Shown here: positions 25,577 through 34,336 of the stretch, piece by piece
Position numbering within the stretch: position 1 is the stretch's first letter
Layout: every line of letters begins with the position of its first letter
DNA from: Bordetella genomosp. 8
GTDB lineage: Bacteria > Pseudomonadota > Gammaproteobacteria > Burkholderiales > Burkholderiaceae_B
Direction of reading: 5' to 3'
Length of the DNA: 64,000 bases
Assembly (NCBI RefSeq): GCF_002119685.1
Contig: NZ_CP021108.1
Span: 2,046,001-2,110,000 of the forward strand
The notes under the pieces: model-generated
Seen by the model: only the letters and a program-made list of their open reading frames with translations
Told to the model about the DNA's origin: nothing
Databases searched by the model: none
Position numbers and translations under genes: made by a program

Positions 25577-26809
25577 ATGACAGAAAAGATTCCTGCCACT
25601 GGTCCGGCCGCGATGCCGGCCGCCCCCAGCGATCCGGCATCTGCCGACGTCCATTCCACCGCCCCGAAAGCGCCACCATCGAGCCCGCGGGCGCCGCGTG
25701 GCGCGCGCAAGGGTGGGGCTTCGCCCCTGGTCGCCACACTGGTTGTCGTGACACTGCTGGCGCTGGTCCTGGTGGCCGCGCTGTGGATGCAGCGACAGCA
25801 GTTCCTGGCTGCCGGTCGTGAAGTCGCCACCCGCCTGGACAGCTTGAATACGACGCTGGGTCAGACCCGTGCGGAAACCCGTCAGGCGCTGGGGTTGGCG
25901 CAGCAACAAAGCGACAAGGTCGCGGCCCTGGAATCCACGCTGCAGGAAACCCAAAGCCAATACACGGCGCTTCAGCAGGCGTGGCAGGACTTCAATGAAA
26001 ACGTCAGCGACGACGTTCTGGTCAACGACGTCGATCGCCTCTTGACCATCGCCGATCAGCAACTGCGCCTGGGCGGCAGCGTCAGCAACGCCATCGTCGC
26101 GATGGAGACGGCGCAATCCCGCCTGGCGCGCGCGGCGCGCCCGCGCTACGCCAGCCTGCAGCAAACCATCAACGGCGATCTTGACCGCCTGCGCGCGGTG
26201 AAGACCATCGACGTGCCAGTCCAGGCAGGCCGCATCGAACGGTTGGTGAACCTGGTCGGCAAGGCGCCCCTGTTGGTGCCGGACGCCGTCTCGGCGAACA
26301 ATGCCGCGCCCTCGGCCCCGGCGGCGCCGGTGTCCGCGGATACGGCTCCGGCGGCCGCGCCCGCCCAGCCCGACGTTCCGGCCGATGCCGCCTGGTGGCA
26401 GCGCTGGCGCGCGGAAATCGCGTCCTGGCCTGGCCGTGCCGGCAGCGCGCTGACGCACGAGCTGGGGGACCTCATCCGCGTGCAGCGGGTCGACGAACCG
26501 GCGGCATTGCTGCTGTCCACCGAGCAGGCGGATCAGTTGCGTTCCACGCTGCGCCAACGGTTGTTGACGGTGCAACTGGCGCTGCTGATGCGCCAGCCCG
26601 CCATCTGGAAAAGCGAGCTCGATACCATCACCCGCACGCTGGACACCTATTACGACCGCCGCTCGCCCGATACCCTGGCGGCCTTGGGCCTGACGCGCGA
26701 GCTTTCCCAGGTGCAGATCGCGACACCCATGCCCGATCTGTCGGACAGCCTGGGGGCGATCGCCGCGTTGCGCGCGGATGGCGCCAGCTCCGTCAAGGGA
26801 CGGGACTGA
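25577..26809 (+). CDS. hemX: HemX-like uroporphyrin methyltransferase-related membrane protein
   Basis: The protein is 410 residues from ATG 25577. It has a proline/alanine-rich cytoplasmic lead, one membrane segment (about 54-76, LVATLVVVTLLALVLVAALWM), a coiled-coil region rich in Gln and Ala, then a periplasmic domain with QLALLMRQPAIWKSELDT. This is the HemX architecture. The protein is named for its operon and resembles a methyltransferase partner, but it is not known to have that activity and its role in haem synthesis is unclear. Confidence 0.88.
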   Translation: MTEKIPATGPAAMPAAPSDPASADVHSTAPKAPPSSPRAPRGARKGGASPLVATLVVVTLLALVLVAALWMQRQQFLAAGREVATRLDSLNTTLGQTRAETRQALGLAQQQSDKVAALESTLQETQSQYTALQQAWQDFNENVSDDVLVNDVDRLLTIADQQLRLGGSVSNAIVAMETAQSRLARAARPRYASLQQTINGDLDRLRAVKTIDVPVQAGRIERLVNLVGKAPLLVPDAVSANNAAPSAPAAPVSADTAPAAAPAQPDVPADAAWWQRWRAEIASWPGRAGSALTHELGDLIRVQRVDEPAALLLSTEQADQLRSTLRQRLLTVQLALLMRQPAIWKSELDTITRTLDTYYDRRSPDTLAALGLTRELSQVQIATPMPDLSDSLGAIAALRADGASSVKGRD

Positions 26810-26812
26810 TCC

Positions 26813-28435
26813 ATGCGCGCCTGGTTCTGGACGTTGTTGCTCGCGGTCGTCGCCGTCGCGGTGGCCGTGGTGTTGCGGGCGCACCCCGGCAATGTGTTGC
26901 TGCTGGTCTGGCCCTATCGCATCGAACTGTCGCTGACGCTCGCGGTGTTGTTGCTGGTCGCGCTGTTCGTCGCCATTTACGTGGGTTTGCGCTTGCTGGC
27001 GTGGCTGCTGGCCATCCCGGATCGCATGCGCGCGTGGCGTGGCCGCCGGGCGCAGGCGCGCGACCACGAACTGTTGGAGCGCGGCTGGATCGGTCTGCTG
27101 GAAGGCCGCTACGCGCATGCCGAAAAGGACCTGGTCAAGCTGCTGGACCAGACCAAGGCGCGCAATCGCCGTGTGCTGGCGGCCCTGTCGGCGGCGCGCG
27201 CGGCGCAGGGCCTGGGCGAGTTCGTGAGGCGTGACGTCATGCTGGATCGTGCGCGCGAAGCGGCGGGGAGCGACCCCGGGCTGATCGAAGCCGTGGCCAC
27301 CGTCACCGCGGACCTGCTGCTCGAGCAAGGCCAGCCGGGACGCGCGCTGGAAGTGCTGGCGCCACTCCAGGATGGGGGCGCCCGGCACCTGCATACCTTG
27401 CGCCTGTTGCTGCGGGCCGAACGCGCGCTGGGCCATCACGAACGCGTATTCACCCTGGCGCGCGGCCTGTCGCGCCGTGGCGCGCTGGCGCGCGACGACG
27501 CCGCGCGCATCATCGACGTATCGGGCGCCGCGCGACTGCGGGCCGCGGATGGCGATGTTTGGCGCGCGATCTGGAAGGATCTCAAGGCCGAAGAACGCCT
27601 GCTGCCGGATATCGCGCTGGCGGGCGCGGCCGCCTTCGAAGAGGCCGGGGAAGCCGACGAGGCTGCCCGCATCCTGGAAACGGCCATCGCGCAGGGCTTC
27701 GACCCACGCCTGTTGAATGCCTATTCGCGCTGTGACGCGCAGCAGGTTCCGCGCCGTCTGGAGCGCGCCGAAAAATGGCTGCAGCAGCGTCCGGCCGATC
27801 CCGACGTGCTGACCGCCCTGGGCATGCTGTGCCTGACCGGCCAGCTTTGGGGCCAGGCGGAACGTTATCTGAGCCGCGCCGTCGAACGGCGCGCCGACGC
27901 GCGTACCCATGCGCTGCTGGGCAGCCTGTACGACCGCCTGGATCGACAGGGCGATGCCATCCGGCATTGGCGGCTGGCCACGGCCGCGGGGATCGCGCTA
28001 CCCGTGCTGGCGGCCGACGAAGCCTTGCCGCCCGCGGATACGGACGCCGACCCCTCGCGCGTGGATCCCGAAAGCGGCTTTCTTTCGGACGCGGCGGATG
28101 CACCGGCGCCCGCGAGCAGGCTCGTGCACGATCCGCTGCCCGACGAGGCGCCCGTGGCGGACTATGTGCTCGACCCCGACGCGCGCGGACATGCGCGGCC
28201 CCCGCTGGCCGACCCGGCGCCGTCTTCGCCATCCCCCGTGTCCGCGCCGCTTGCGGTTGAATCGCCGGCCGACCTGGAAGACTACTTCGACAGCGCGCCG
28301 CTTCCTGTCACCCGCCTGGACGACGATGATCCGCAGCCGGCCGCCCCGACCGGCGCCGCGGCGTCCAGGCGCGACGACATCGCCGCGGATACGCCGTTCA
28401 AGCCGGGCGGCCCCGGCAACGACGGCAAGTCCTGA
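26813..28435 (+). CDS. hemY: HemY-family TPR membrane protein
   Basis: The protein is 540 residues, 3 bases after hemX. Two membrane segments (about 5-22 and 38-62) are followed by RAQARDHELLERGWIGLLEGRYAHAEKDL and a series of TPR-type helices including LLAALGMLC-like and RTHALLGSLYDRLDRQGDAI. This is the HemY pattern of the enterobacterial operon, distinct from the Bacillus protoporphyrinogen oxidase of the same name. The last ~130 residues are an acidic, proline-rich, probably disordered tail, making the protein longer than the usual ~400. Confidence 0.88.
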   Translation: MRAWFWTLLLAVVAVAVAVVLRAHPGNVLLLVWPYRIELSLTLAVLLLVALFVAIYVGLRLLAWLLAIPDRMRAWRGRRAQARDHELLERGWIGLLEGRYAHAEKDLVKLLDQTKARNRRVLAALSAARAAQGLGEFVRRDVMLDRAREAAGSDPGLIEAVATVTADLLLEQGQPGRALEVLAPLQDGGARHLHTLRLLLRAERALGHHERVFTLARGLSRRGALARDDAARIIDVSGAARLRAADGDVWRAIWKDLKAEERLLPDIALAGAAAFEEAGEADEAARILETAIAQGFDPRLLNAYSRCDAQQVPRRLERAEKWLQQRPADPDVLTALGMLCLTGQLWGQAERYLSRAVERRADARTHALLGSLYDRLDRQGDAIRHWRLATAAGIALPVLAADEALPPADTDADPSRVDPESGFLSDAADAPAPASRLVHDPLPDEAPVADYVLDPDARGHARPPLADPAPSSPSPVSAPLAVESPADLEDYFDSAPLPVTRLDDDDPQPAAPTGAAASRRDDIAADTPFKPGGPGNDGKS

Positions 28436-28461
28436 TTCTTTTCCATCATGAAGGTTGAACC

Positions 28462-28998
28462 ATGAGTCTCGATCGCGTCCCTCCCGGCTCCAAGCTGCCG
28501 GATGAATTCAACGTCATCATCGAAATCCCCATGAATGCGGACCCGGTGAAGTATGAGGTCGACAAGGACACGGGCGCCGTGTTCGTCGACCGCTTCATGC
28601 TGACCGCCATGCACTATCCCTGCAATTACGGCTACATCCCGCAGACGCTGTCGGAAGATGGCGACCCCGCCGACGTGCTGGTGATCACCCCGTTTCCCAT
28701 CCAGATCGGCTCGGTGATCCGCTGCCGCGCCCTGGGCGTCCTGGAAATGGACGACGAATCCGGCGGCGATGCGAAGCTGCTGGCCGTGCCCGTGGACAAG
28801 CTTTATCCCCCTTACCGGAACATCAAGTCCTATCAGGACCTGCCTGAAGAAGACATCCGCCGTATCCAGCACTTCTTTGAACATTACAAAGACCTGGAAA
28901 AGGGCAAATGGGTGAAGGTCAAGGGCTGGAAGGGCGTCGACGCCGCGCACGAGGAAATCACCCGCAGCGCCGAGCGCCATGCCAAGGGCGGCAAGTAG
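28462..28998 (+). CDS. ppa: Inorganic pyrophosphatase
   Basis: The protein is 178 residues, a normal family I length. It has [21 protein letters not shown], the substrate and metal motif DGDPADVLV and the later [17 protein letters not shown]. It hydrolyses pyrophosphate to two phosphates and drives biosynthetic reactions. It stands alone: 26 bases separate it from hemY and a terminator follows. Confidence 0.97.
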   Translation: MSLDRVPPGSKLPDEFNVIIEIPMNADPVKYEVDKDTGAVFVDRFMLTAMHYPCNYGYIPQTLSEDGDPADVLVITPFPIQIGSVIRCRALGVLEMDDESGGDAKLLAVPVDKLYPPYRNIKSYQDLPEEDIRRIQHFFEHYKDLEKGKWVKVKGWKGVDAAHEEITRSAERHAKGGK

Positions 28999-29022
28999 GC
29001 GTCCCTGCTTTCGACCAGACTG

Positions 29023-29047
29023 AAAGGGCCGGCTTGCCGGCCTTTTT
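29023..29047 (+). terminator. Intrinsic terminator of ppa
   Basis: A hairpin GGCCGG-CTTG-CCGGCC (29027-29042) is followed by TTTTT (29043-29047), about 25 bases after the ppa stop. A preceding AAAG allows a slightly longer stem. Confidence 0.85.
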
Positions 29048-29132
29048 GCTGCCCGGCCGCCGCGAAACGATTACACTCGCGCATGATTATTTCAGCGCCC
29101 GTCACGGTCGCATCTCCAATGAGGTCAACAGC

Positions 29133-29828
29133 ATGGACTATGTTTTGCCCCCTCAGCCCGTCATGGCGGTTCCGGTAGTCGGAAGCAGCGCCTTGTTCCC
29201 GGTTCGCCGCGTATATTGCGTTGGACGCAATTACGCTGAGCATGCCAAGGAGATGGGCTTCACCGGACGCGAGGATCCTTTCTTCTTCTGCAAGCCGGCC
29301 GATGCGATCATCGCCGTGCGGGATGGCGAAACGGGCAAGATGCCCTATCCCTCCAAGACCTCGAACCTGCACTACGAAATGGAACTGGTCGTCGCCATCG
29401 GCAAGGCCGGCAAGGACATCCCGGTCGAAAAGGCGAACGAGCACGTCTGGGGCTATGCGCTGGGCCTGGATATGACGCGTCGCGATCTGCAGGGCGAAGC
29501 GAAGAAGCTGGGTCGTCCCTGGGAAGTGGGCAAGGCCTTCGACCAATCGGCTCCCCTGGGTCCCATTCATCCCGTGACCAAGACCGGCATCATGGAAAAG
29601 GCCGACATCTGGCTGGACGTGAACGGCACGCGCAAGCAGAGCAGCAACATCAGCGAACTGATCTGGAACATTCCGGAAAGCATCGCGTACCTGTCCGGCC
29701 TGTTCGAGTTGCAGCCTGGCGATCTGATCTTCAGCGGCACGCCCGAAGGCGTCGGCGCCGTGGTCAAGAACGACCTGATGGTGGGTGGTGTCGCGGGTCT
29801 GGGCGAGTTGCGCGTCCAGGTGGTGTGA
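29133..29828 (+). CDS. Fumarylacetoacetate hydrolase family protein
   Basis: The protein is 231 residues from ATG 29133 behind GAGG. It has VYCVGRNYAEHAKEMG, FFCKPADAIIA, HYEMELVVAIGKAG, the metal ligand region LGLDMTRRDLQ, and LQPGDLIFSGTPEGVGAV near the end. This short form covers fumarylpyruvate hydrolase, acylpyruvase and HpcE-like enzymes acting on dicarbonyl acids. The substrate is not fixed by the neighbours; there is no aromatic-degradation cluster in the window. Confidence 0.9.
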   Translation: MDYVLPPQPVMAVPVVGSSALFPVRRVYCVGRNYAEHAKEMGFTGREDPFFFCKPADAIIAVRDGETGKMPYPSKTSNLHYEMELVVAIGKAGKDIPVEKANEHVWGYALGLDMTRRDLQGEAKKLGRPWEVGKAFDQSAPLGPIHPVTKTGIMEKADIWLDVNGTRKQSSNISELIWNIPESIAYLSGLFELQPGDLIFSGTPEGVGAVVKNDLMVGGVAGLGELRVQVV

Positions 29829-29874
29829 ACGATCGCTGCCGCGCAAGGCAGGATCAAATGAAGGAGAGCAAACC

Positions 29875-30006
29875 ATGCGCTCGAAGATGATGCTGACGAC
29901 GTTGGTGGTCTTTGCGATGGTTTTGGCAGGTTGCAATACCGTTGCCGGCGCTGGCAAGGACCTGCAGCGCGCTGGCAACGCCATCACCAACGCCGCGGAG
30001 AAGTAA
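29875..30006 (+). CDS. Entericidin A/B family lipoprotein (second copy)
   Basis: The protein is 43 residues from ATG 29875 with AAGGAG upstream. A hydrophobic signal (MLTTLVVFAMVLAG) ends at a lipobox cysteine (19), followed by NTVAGAGKDLQRAGNAITNAAEK. The CNTVxGAGKD core matches the copy at 1594. It is probably a small membrane lipoprotein. It has its own terminator 25 bases downstream and no partner entericidin gene next to it. Confidence 0.88.
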   Translation: MRSKMMLTTLVVFAMVLAGCNTVAGAGKDLQRAGNAITNAAEK

Positions 30007-30031
30007 GCCGCGCGTTGCCGTGCCTGGCATG

Positions 30032-30055
30032 ACGCCGCCTTCGGGCGGCGTTTTT
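30032..30055 (+). terminator. Intrinsic terminator of the second entericidin
   Basis: An 8-bp stem ACGCCGCC / GGCGGCGT with a TTCG tetraloop is followed by TTTTT (30051-30055). Confidence 0.92.
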
Positions 30056-30197
30056 CGTTGGGGGTGCCTGCCCGGGGTTTTCGTCCGCGCCGCGCGGGAT
30101 CGGCCGTGCGATGTTTTGATCCAGCTCGGCATGTACGAATAGGCGCCGCCGCCGGCGATGCGCACACTGGAGGCCTACCTGATCCACGGAGGCATCC

Positions 30198-30464
30198 ATG
30201 CGCAAACATCACCGGCTGCAGCGCGGCCAGGGCATGACCGAGTACGTGATCGTCGTCGCGCTGGTTGCGGTGGCGGCCATCGCGGTGTATCAGCTGTTCG
30301 GCCAGGTCGTACGCTCGCAGACCGCCGCCATGGCGCGCGAACTTGCCGGCGAGAGCGGCACCGAACAGTCGCGCGCGGCGCAGACAGCCGCGGGCAAGGC
30401 GGCCGCGCAGGCCAAGGCGAAATCATTGAAGTCGTTCACCGGCAATGCCGGCGCGGCGCAATGA
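30198..30464 (+). CDS. Flp-type pilin with long hydrophilic tail
   Basis: The protein is 88 residues. The N-terminal MRKHHRLQRGQGMTEYVIVV holds a class III prepilin site: cleavage after G10 would leave QGMTEY with the required Glu5-Tyr6, followed by the hydrophobic helix VIVVALVAVAAIAVYQLF. The rest (about 45 residues) is polar and alanine-rich with AGKAAAQAKAKS, giving a mature form longer than classical Flp pilins of about 50 residues. It opens the Tad locus and its stop overlaps the next start (ATGA). It should be the main pilus subunit. Confidence 0.82.
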   Translation: MRKHHRLQRGQGMTEYVIVVALVAVAAIAVYQLFGQVVRSQTAAMARELAGESGTEQSRAAQTAAGKAAAQAKAKSLKSFTGNAGAAQ

Positions 30465-31951
30465 GCATGCGGCGGCAATCATGCGGCCAGGCCTTGCCGC
30501 TGGCCCTGGGCTTGGCGGGACTGGGCGCATTGTCCCTGGTCGTGCTTTACAACCTGGGGCAGACCATCGCGGCGCGCGTCCGGCTCACGCATGCGGCGGA
30601 CGCAGCGGCCTACAGCGGCGCGTTGGTGCAGGCGCGCGCCTTGAACCTGATTGCCTACATCAACCGGGCGCAGGTCGCGCATCAGGTTGCGATGGCACAT
30701 CTCGTGACGCTGGCGACATGGACGCGCTTCGGGCAGGCGGAAGGACAACGCGTGCTGCGCGGCAATCCACCCGCCGCGGTGATCGGGATGCTGTTCGGTC
30801 CCTCGCATGGCCAGGCCTTTGCCAGCGCCGCCGTCGCGGCGAATGCCGGCGGCCTGGAGGCCCAATTCAGTCGCGCCTATGAACGCCACGATACGACCGT
30901 GCATCGCATATTGGCCGTGGCGATGCGTGAGACGCTGGCGCGGTTGCCGGATACTCGCATGCAGGCCATGCGCGCGGTGGTGCGCGCCAACTATCCGGAA
31001 TTCCAGGCGCCCGCGTACGACGCGATCGCCTCGTCCGCAAACCGGCCGGGCGGGGCGCGCCAGCCTGTCGGCCCGGTCGGCCAGGTCGGCTTGGACGGCC
31101 TGGACGGGTTGCGGGATCGCCTCCGCCTGCAGGTGCGGGCCGATGATTGGCCTGGTTTCGTGCGGCGTTATGCGGGCAAGGACCGCGGCGCACTCCGCGC
31201 CATGGTGCTGGAAGCGACCGGGCGCTACGACTTCCTGGGACCTCGCAACCGCGACGCGCGCAACAGCTGGCCTGTGAGCTTTCGTTGCCCGACGTGGCGG
31301 CATGAACTGCGGCGACGTGGCGGTACGCGCCTGGGTGGCGATGGACTGTGGCGGTCCATCGATACGCAGTCCTTCCACAAGGTGCGTTCCAACAAGTACA
31401 TCGGGTGCTATTACAGGGAGTACGCCATGGGCTGGGGCAAGGCCGATGCGCGCAGCGCCGGCGGCAAGCCCGCGGGCGAGGGCGGCCCGGACGCTCCGGC
31501 CGTGCCGGAGGACTTCTCGCGGCAGGACTTCTGGCGATGGGTGCGTCAGCATACGTCCTGGGACATCGTCAACGGCGTTTCGAATCCGCTCGCGTATGCC
31601 TATGCCATGCGCGATGCGAAGCGCTGGTCGGGCGCCGGCTTGCCGCCGTATGCCGAGGTCCCGTTGAACCGGTCGGGGAAGGGCACGCGATTCGTCCTGG
31701 CGCTGCGACAGCCGGCACCCTTGCTGGCGACGACCGATGCGGGCAGCACGGTGGCATCCCCGACGGGCCGCCTGGCGTATGCCGGCTTGACGCGCGAAGA
31801 CGACGTGACCGTCCTCAGCGCGGCTGAAACCTATTTCGCGCGGCCGCAGGCACGCCGCGATGGCGCCGACGAACTGGCGACCCTGTTCCGGCCCTATTGG
31901 CAGGCGCGACTGGCCGGGACCGCGCAGCAGGCAGGACGGCATGACGAATAA
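30461..31951 (+). CDS. TadG-like pilus-assembly protein
   Basis: The protein is 496 residues from ATG 30461, overlapping the pilin stop. After a few residues it has GQALPLALGLAGLGALSL, a single N-terminal membrane helix, followed by RLTHAADAAAYSGAL, the usual start of TadE/TadG-like proteins. The remainder is extracytoplasmic, with a tyrosine-, tryptophan- and cysteine-containing region (RCPTWRHEL, YIGCYYREY). It probably anchors or stabilises the pilus or acts as a minor pilin. Its last 11 bases overlap the following gene. Confidence 0.78.
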   Translation: MSMRRQSCGQALPLALGLAGLGALSLVVLYNLGQTIAARVRLTHAADAAAYSGALVQARALNLIAYINRAQVAHQVAMAHLVTLATWTRFGQAEGQRVLRGNPPAAVIGMLFGPSHGQAFASAAVAANAGGLEAQFSRAYERHDTTVHRILAVAMRETLARLPDTRMQAMRAVVRANYPEFQAPAYDAIASSANRPGGARQPVGPVGQVGLDGLDGLRDRLRLQVRADDWPGFVRRYAGKDRGALRAMVLEATGRYDFLGPRNRDARNSWPVSFRCPTWRHELRRRGGTRLGGDGLWRSIDTQSFHKVRSNKYIGCYYREYAMGWGKADARSAGGKPAGEGGPDAPAVPEDFSRQDFWRWVRQHTSWDIVNGVSNPLAYAYAMRDAKRWSGAGLPPYAEVPLNRSGKGTRFVLALRQPAPLLATTDAGSTVASPTGRLAYAGLTREDDVTVLSAAETYFARPQARRDGADELATLFRPYWQARLAGTAQQAGRHDE

Positions 31952-32570
31952 AGCACAGAACGGCCAGGCCCTGGTGGAGGCGCTCGTCGGCGCGGCGTTG
32001 CTGGGCTTGCTGGCCACGGCCGTTGTCAGCATCTCGCGCTTCCAGTGGCAAGGCTTGCGCGCTTCCCACGCCGCGCGTGCGCAGGCGTTCTGTTACGCCG
32101 CCGGCGATCGCACAAATCCCGAGTTCGCGCACGTGAGGGTGACGCGCGCCGAGCAGGCGGCGGATTTCACCGGACCTGGCGGTCCGCGGGCCGCTGTGTT
32201 GCGGCGCGAACTTCACGTGGAAGACAAGGGGATGGTGCGCGCGTACGCCGCGGTGGACGTGCACCCGCATCGTCACCATGGTGCGGGCCTGATCCTGCGT
32301 CGTCATGTCGCGATACTCGCCGACGCGGGACATGCGGTTGGCGATGACGCGGCCCAGGAGCGCATCGCGGCGTCGCGCGCGGCCTGGGCGACAGCCGCCG
32401 GGGCCAGCCACGCGCCGGCGCGGCAGGCGCAGGCATTGCTCAAGCGCATCGATACCGGATGGCGCCGCCCGCCGCCAGATCTGGACTGGCTCGCGCCTTG
32501 GTCGGACGTGGTGCCAGCGGACCGACGGGATCGCGCCGGGGCTGGCGGTTCGGCGAGCAGGCGTCCATGA
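31941..32570 (+). CDS. TadE-like minor pilin
   Basis: The protein is 209 residues from ATG 31941. It has the prepilin-like lead MTNKAQNGQALVEALVGAAL, including a glycine followed by QALVE with Glu at the +5 position, then the hydrophobic helix. The rest is a polar extracytoplasmic domain rich in histidine (VDVHPHRHHG) and alanine. It looks like a processed TadE-type minor pilin. The stop overlaps the next gene by one ATGA. Confidence 0.72.
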   Translation: MTNKAQNGQALVEALVGAALLGLLATAVVSISRFQWQGLRASHAARAQAFCYAAGDRTNPEFAHVRVTRAEQAADFTGPGGPRAAVLRRELHVEDKGMVRAYAAVDVHPHRHHGAGLILRRHVAILADAGHAVGDDAAQERIAASRAAWATAAGASHAPARQAQALLKRIDTGWRRPPPDLDWLAPWSDVVPADRRDRAGAGGSASRRP

Positions 32571-33391
32571 TGACCGGCCTGACGCAGGATCGTCCTCCCT
32601 TGCTCCTACGGTCCACGATCGTCGGCCTGCTGGCCGGTGCGGGCGTGCTGCCGTGGCCATATCCTTCGCATGTCGCGCATGCCACACATGCCACGCATCT
32701 CGCTCCGGACGCGGTGCGTACGCAGGCCGCGCCCCCGTCATTGGCTTTGCCCACGCTGCCGCCCGGCAGCCGCTTCATTCCACTGGGCAATGGGATGTTC
32801 ATCCAGGGGCTGTCCATGTGGGCCTATGCCTTCGAGGCGCCCATGCAACCCGCCGATCTGGCCACATGGCTGACCGCCAGGCAACCGGCGTTACGGGACA
32901 CGTGGGTCATGCCGGATGCCGTCGTCCTGTCCGGTATCGCCGAAGGCGTGCATTGGGTGGCTCGCATGTCCGATGTCGGCGCGGGCCGCACGCGGGGCAC
33001 GATTTCCGCGTTGCCGACGGCGAGGCATATCGCATCGCCCGATCCGTCGGGCAGCGCCGGCGGCGAGCGATCAGTCGCTGGCGCGGCGGGCGCTGCCAGC
33101 GGCCCCGCGGTCCAAGCCGCTTCCTGGCGATTGCCAGGTGGTCATCTGCAGTTCGAGCTGCGGTCGCTGGACGACGATGTCATGGTCGTCCAGCAGGTGT
33201 GGACACATGCCAGCGCGCCGCTGGTTTTGGGCGAAAGACTTGCACGCGAGCTTGAACGAGACGGATGGCGCGAGGCGGGCGGCGGCGCGGCACGGCAACA
33301 GTGGACGCGCGGCCGCGTCACGCTGCTCCTCACCATTGTTCCCCTGGACCAGGGCAGCGGTGTCAACGCCGTCGTCCGCATCGGAGCATAG
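32567..33391 (+). CDS. Exported hypothetical protein within the Tad operon
   Basis: The protein is 274 residues from ATG 32567, overlapping the previous stop. It has an N-terminal signal-like segment (LLLRSTIVGLLAGAGVLPW) and then a secreted-type domain with PGSRFIPLGNGMFIQGLSMW and WTHASAPLVLGERLAREL. No family is recognised. Its place between the minor pilin and cpaB implies a pilus role, perhaps as a Tad accessory protein on the periplasmic side. Confidence 0.6.
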   Translation: MMTGLTQDRPPLLLRSTIVGLLAGAGVLPWPYPSHVAHATHATHLAPDAVRTQAAPPSLALPTLPPGSRFIPLGNGMFIQGLSMWAYAFEAPMQPADLATWLTARQPALRDTWVMPDAVVLSGIAEGVHWVARMSDVGAGRTRGTISALPTARHIASPDPSGSAGGERSVAGAAGAASGPAVQAASWRLPGGHLQFELRSLDDDVMVVQQVWTHASAPLVLGERLARELERDGWREAGGGAARQQWTRGRVTLLLTIVPLDQGSGVNAVVRIGA

Positions 33392-33397
33392 GACATC

Positions 33398-34336
33398 ATG
33401 CTGGATCGGATTCCCCAGCGCTGGTTGATGGCAGCCTTCACGGTCGCGGCGGGCGTGCTCGCGGCCTGGGCCGCGCGGCAGCATATACAAGGCCGCATCG
33501 AACAGATCGAGGCCGACGCGAAGGTGGCCACTGTTCCCCGCCTGGTGGCAGCGTATGACCTGACGCCCGGCACCCGCCTGGAAGAAGCCTACGTGGCCGT
33601 GCGCGATATCCCGGCCGCATGGGCGCCCAGCGATGCGCTCGCGCCGGAGGACTTCTCCGCGTATACCTACAACGTCCTGGCGCACCCGCTGCGCCGGGGC
33701 GATCCGGTCCAGCGCTCGCATCTGGCGCCGCGCAAGGCCGCGCCCCTGTCGTCCCGCGTGTCGTCGGGCCGCCGCGCCATCACGATTCCCGTGGACGATA
33801 TCAACTCCTTGTCCGGCATGTTGCAGGCCGGCGACCTGCTGGATCTTTATGTGTCCTTCGAGCATGGCCGCCGGCAGATCACCGCGCCGCTGCTGCAGGG
33901 TGTCCTGGTGCTGGCGACGGGCCGGGCCGGCGACGACGACGAAGCGACGGCCGCCGCGTTTTCCACCATTACGCTGGACGCCGGGCCTGAAGACGCGGTC
34001 AAGCTGGTCGCCGCGAGGCAGGCCGGGCGCATCACCGCCATCCTGCGTCATCATCGTGATGCGGATACCAACGCCACGGCGGCGCGCGGCGATCTGGCGG
34101 CCTTGCTCGGGATGGATAGCACCGACGAAGCGCGTCCCCGCCCAGTCCCCGTACTGTATGGCGACCGACCGGACGGCAATGCGAGCGAGCCGCACGACGA
34201 TGGCGTCGGCGGCGCGCCCGGCTCCGCATGGTTCGACGCCGACGTTCCCGCCGAGGTCGTCAGCGCGGGCCGAACCCGGCCGGCCCCTTCCGACACCTCC
34301 CGCGTTTCCCGCGGCGCCAGGACTCAAGGACGATAG
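33398..34336 (+). CDS. cpaB: Flp pilus assembly protein CpaB/RcpC
   Basis: The protein is 312 residues. A membrane anchor (about 10-27, LMAAFTVAAGVLAAWAA) is followed by the SAF domain (RLVAAYDLTPGTRLEEAYVAVRDIP) and GRRAITIPVDDINSLSGMLQAGDLLDLYV, the CpaB signature. It links the secretin to the inner-membrane platform in Tad systems. The C-terminal ~70 residues are polar and variable. The stop overlaps the start of the secretin gene. Confidence 0.88.
   Translation: MLDRIPQRWLMAAFTVAAGVLAAWAARQHIQGRIEQIEADAKVATVPRLVAAYDLTPGTRLEEAYVAVRDIPAAWAPSDALAPEDFSAYTYNVLAHPLRRGDPVQRSHLAPRKAAPLSSRVSSGRRAITIPVDDINSLSGMLQAGDLLDLYVSFEHGRRQITAPLLQGVLVLATGRAGDDDEATAAAFSTITLDAGPEDAVKLVAARQAGRITAILRHHRDADTNATAARGDLAALLGMDSTDEARPRPVPVLYGDRPDGNASEPHDDGVGGAPGSAWFDADVPAEVVSAGRTRPAPSDTSRVSRGARTQGR

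Noticed and set aside
25541..27967. An 808-codon minus-strand frame opposite hemX and hemY
   Set aside because: It is antisense to two clear genes in GC-rich DNA; the product is Gln/Arg/Gly-rich with no recognisable domain.
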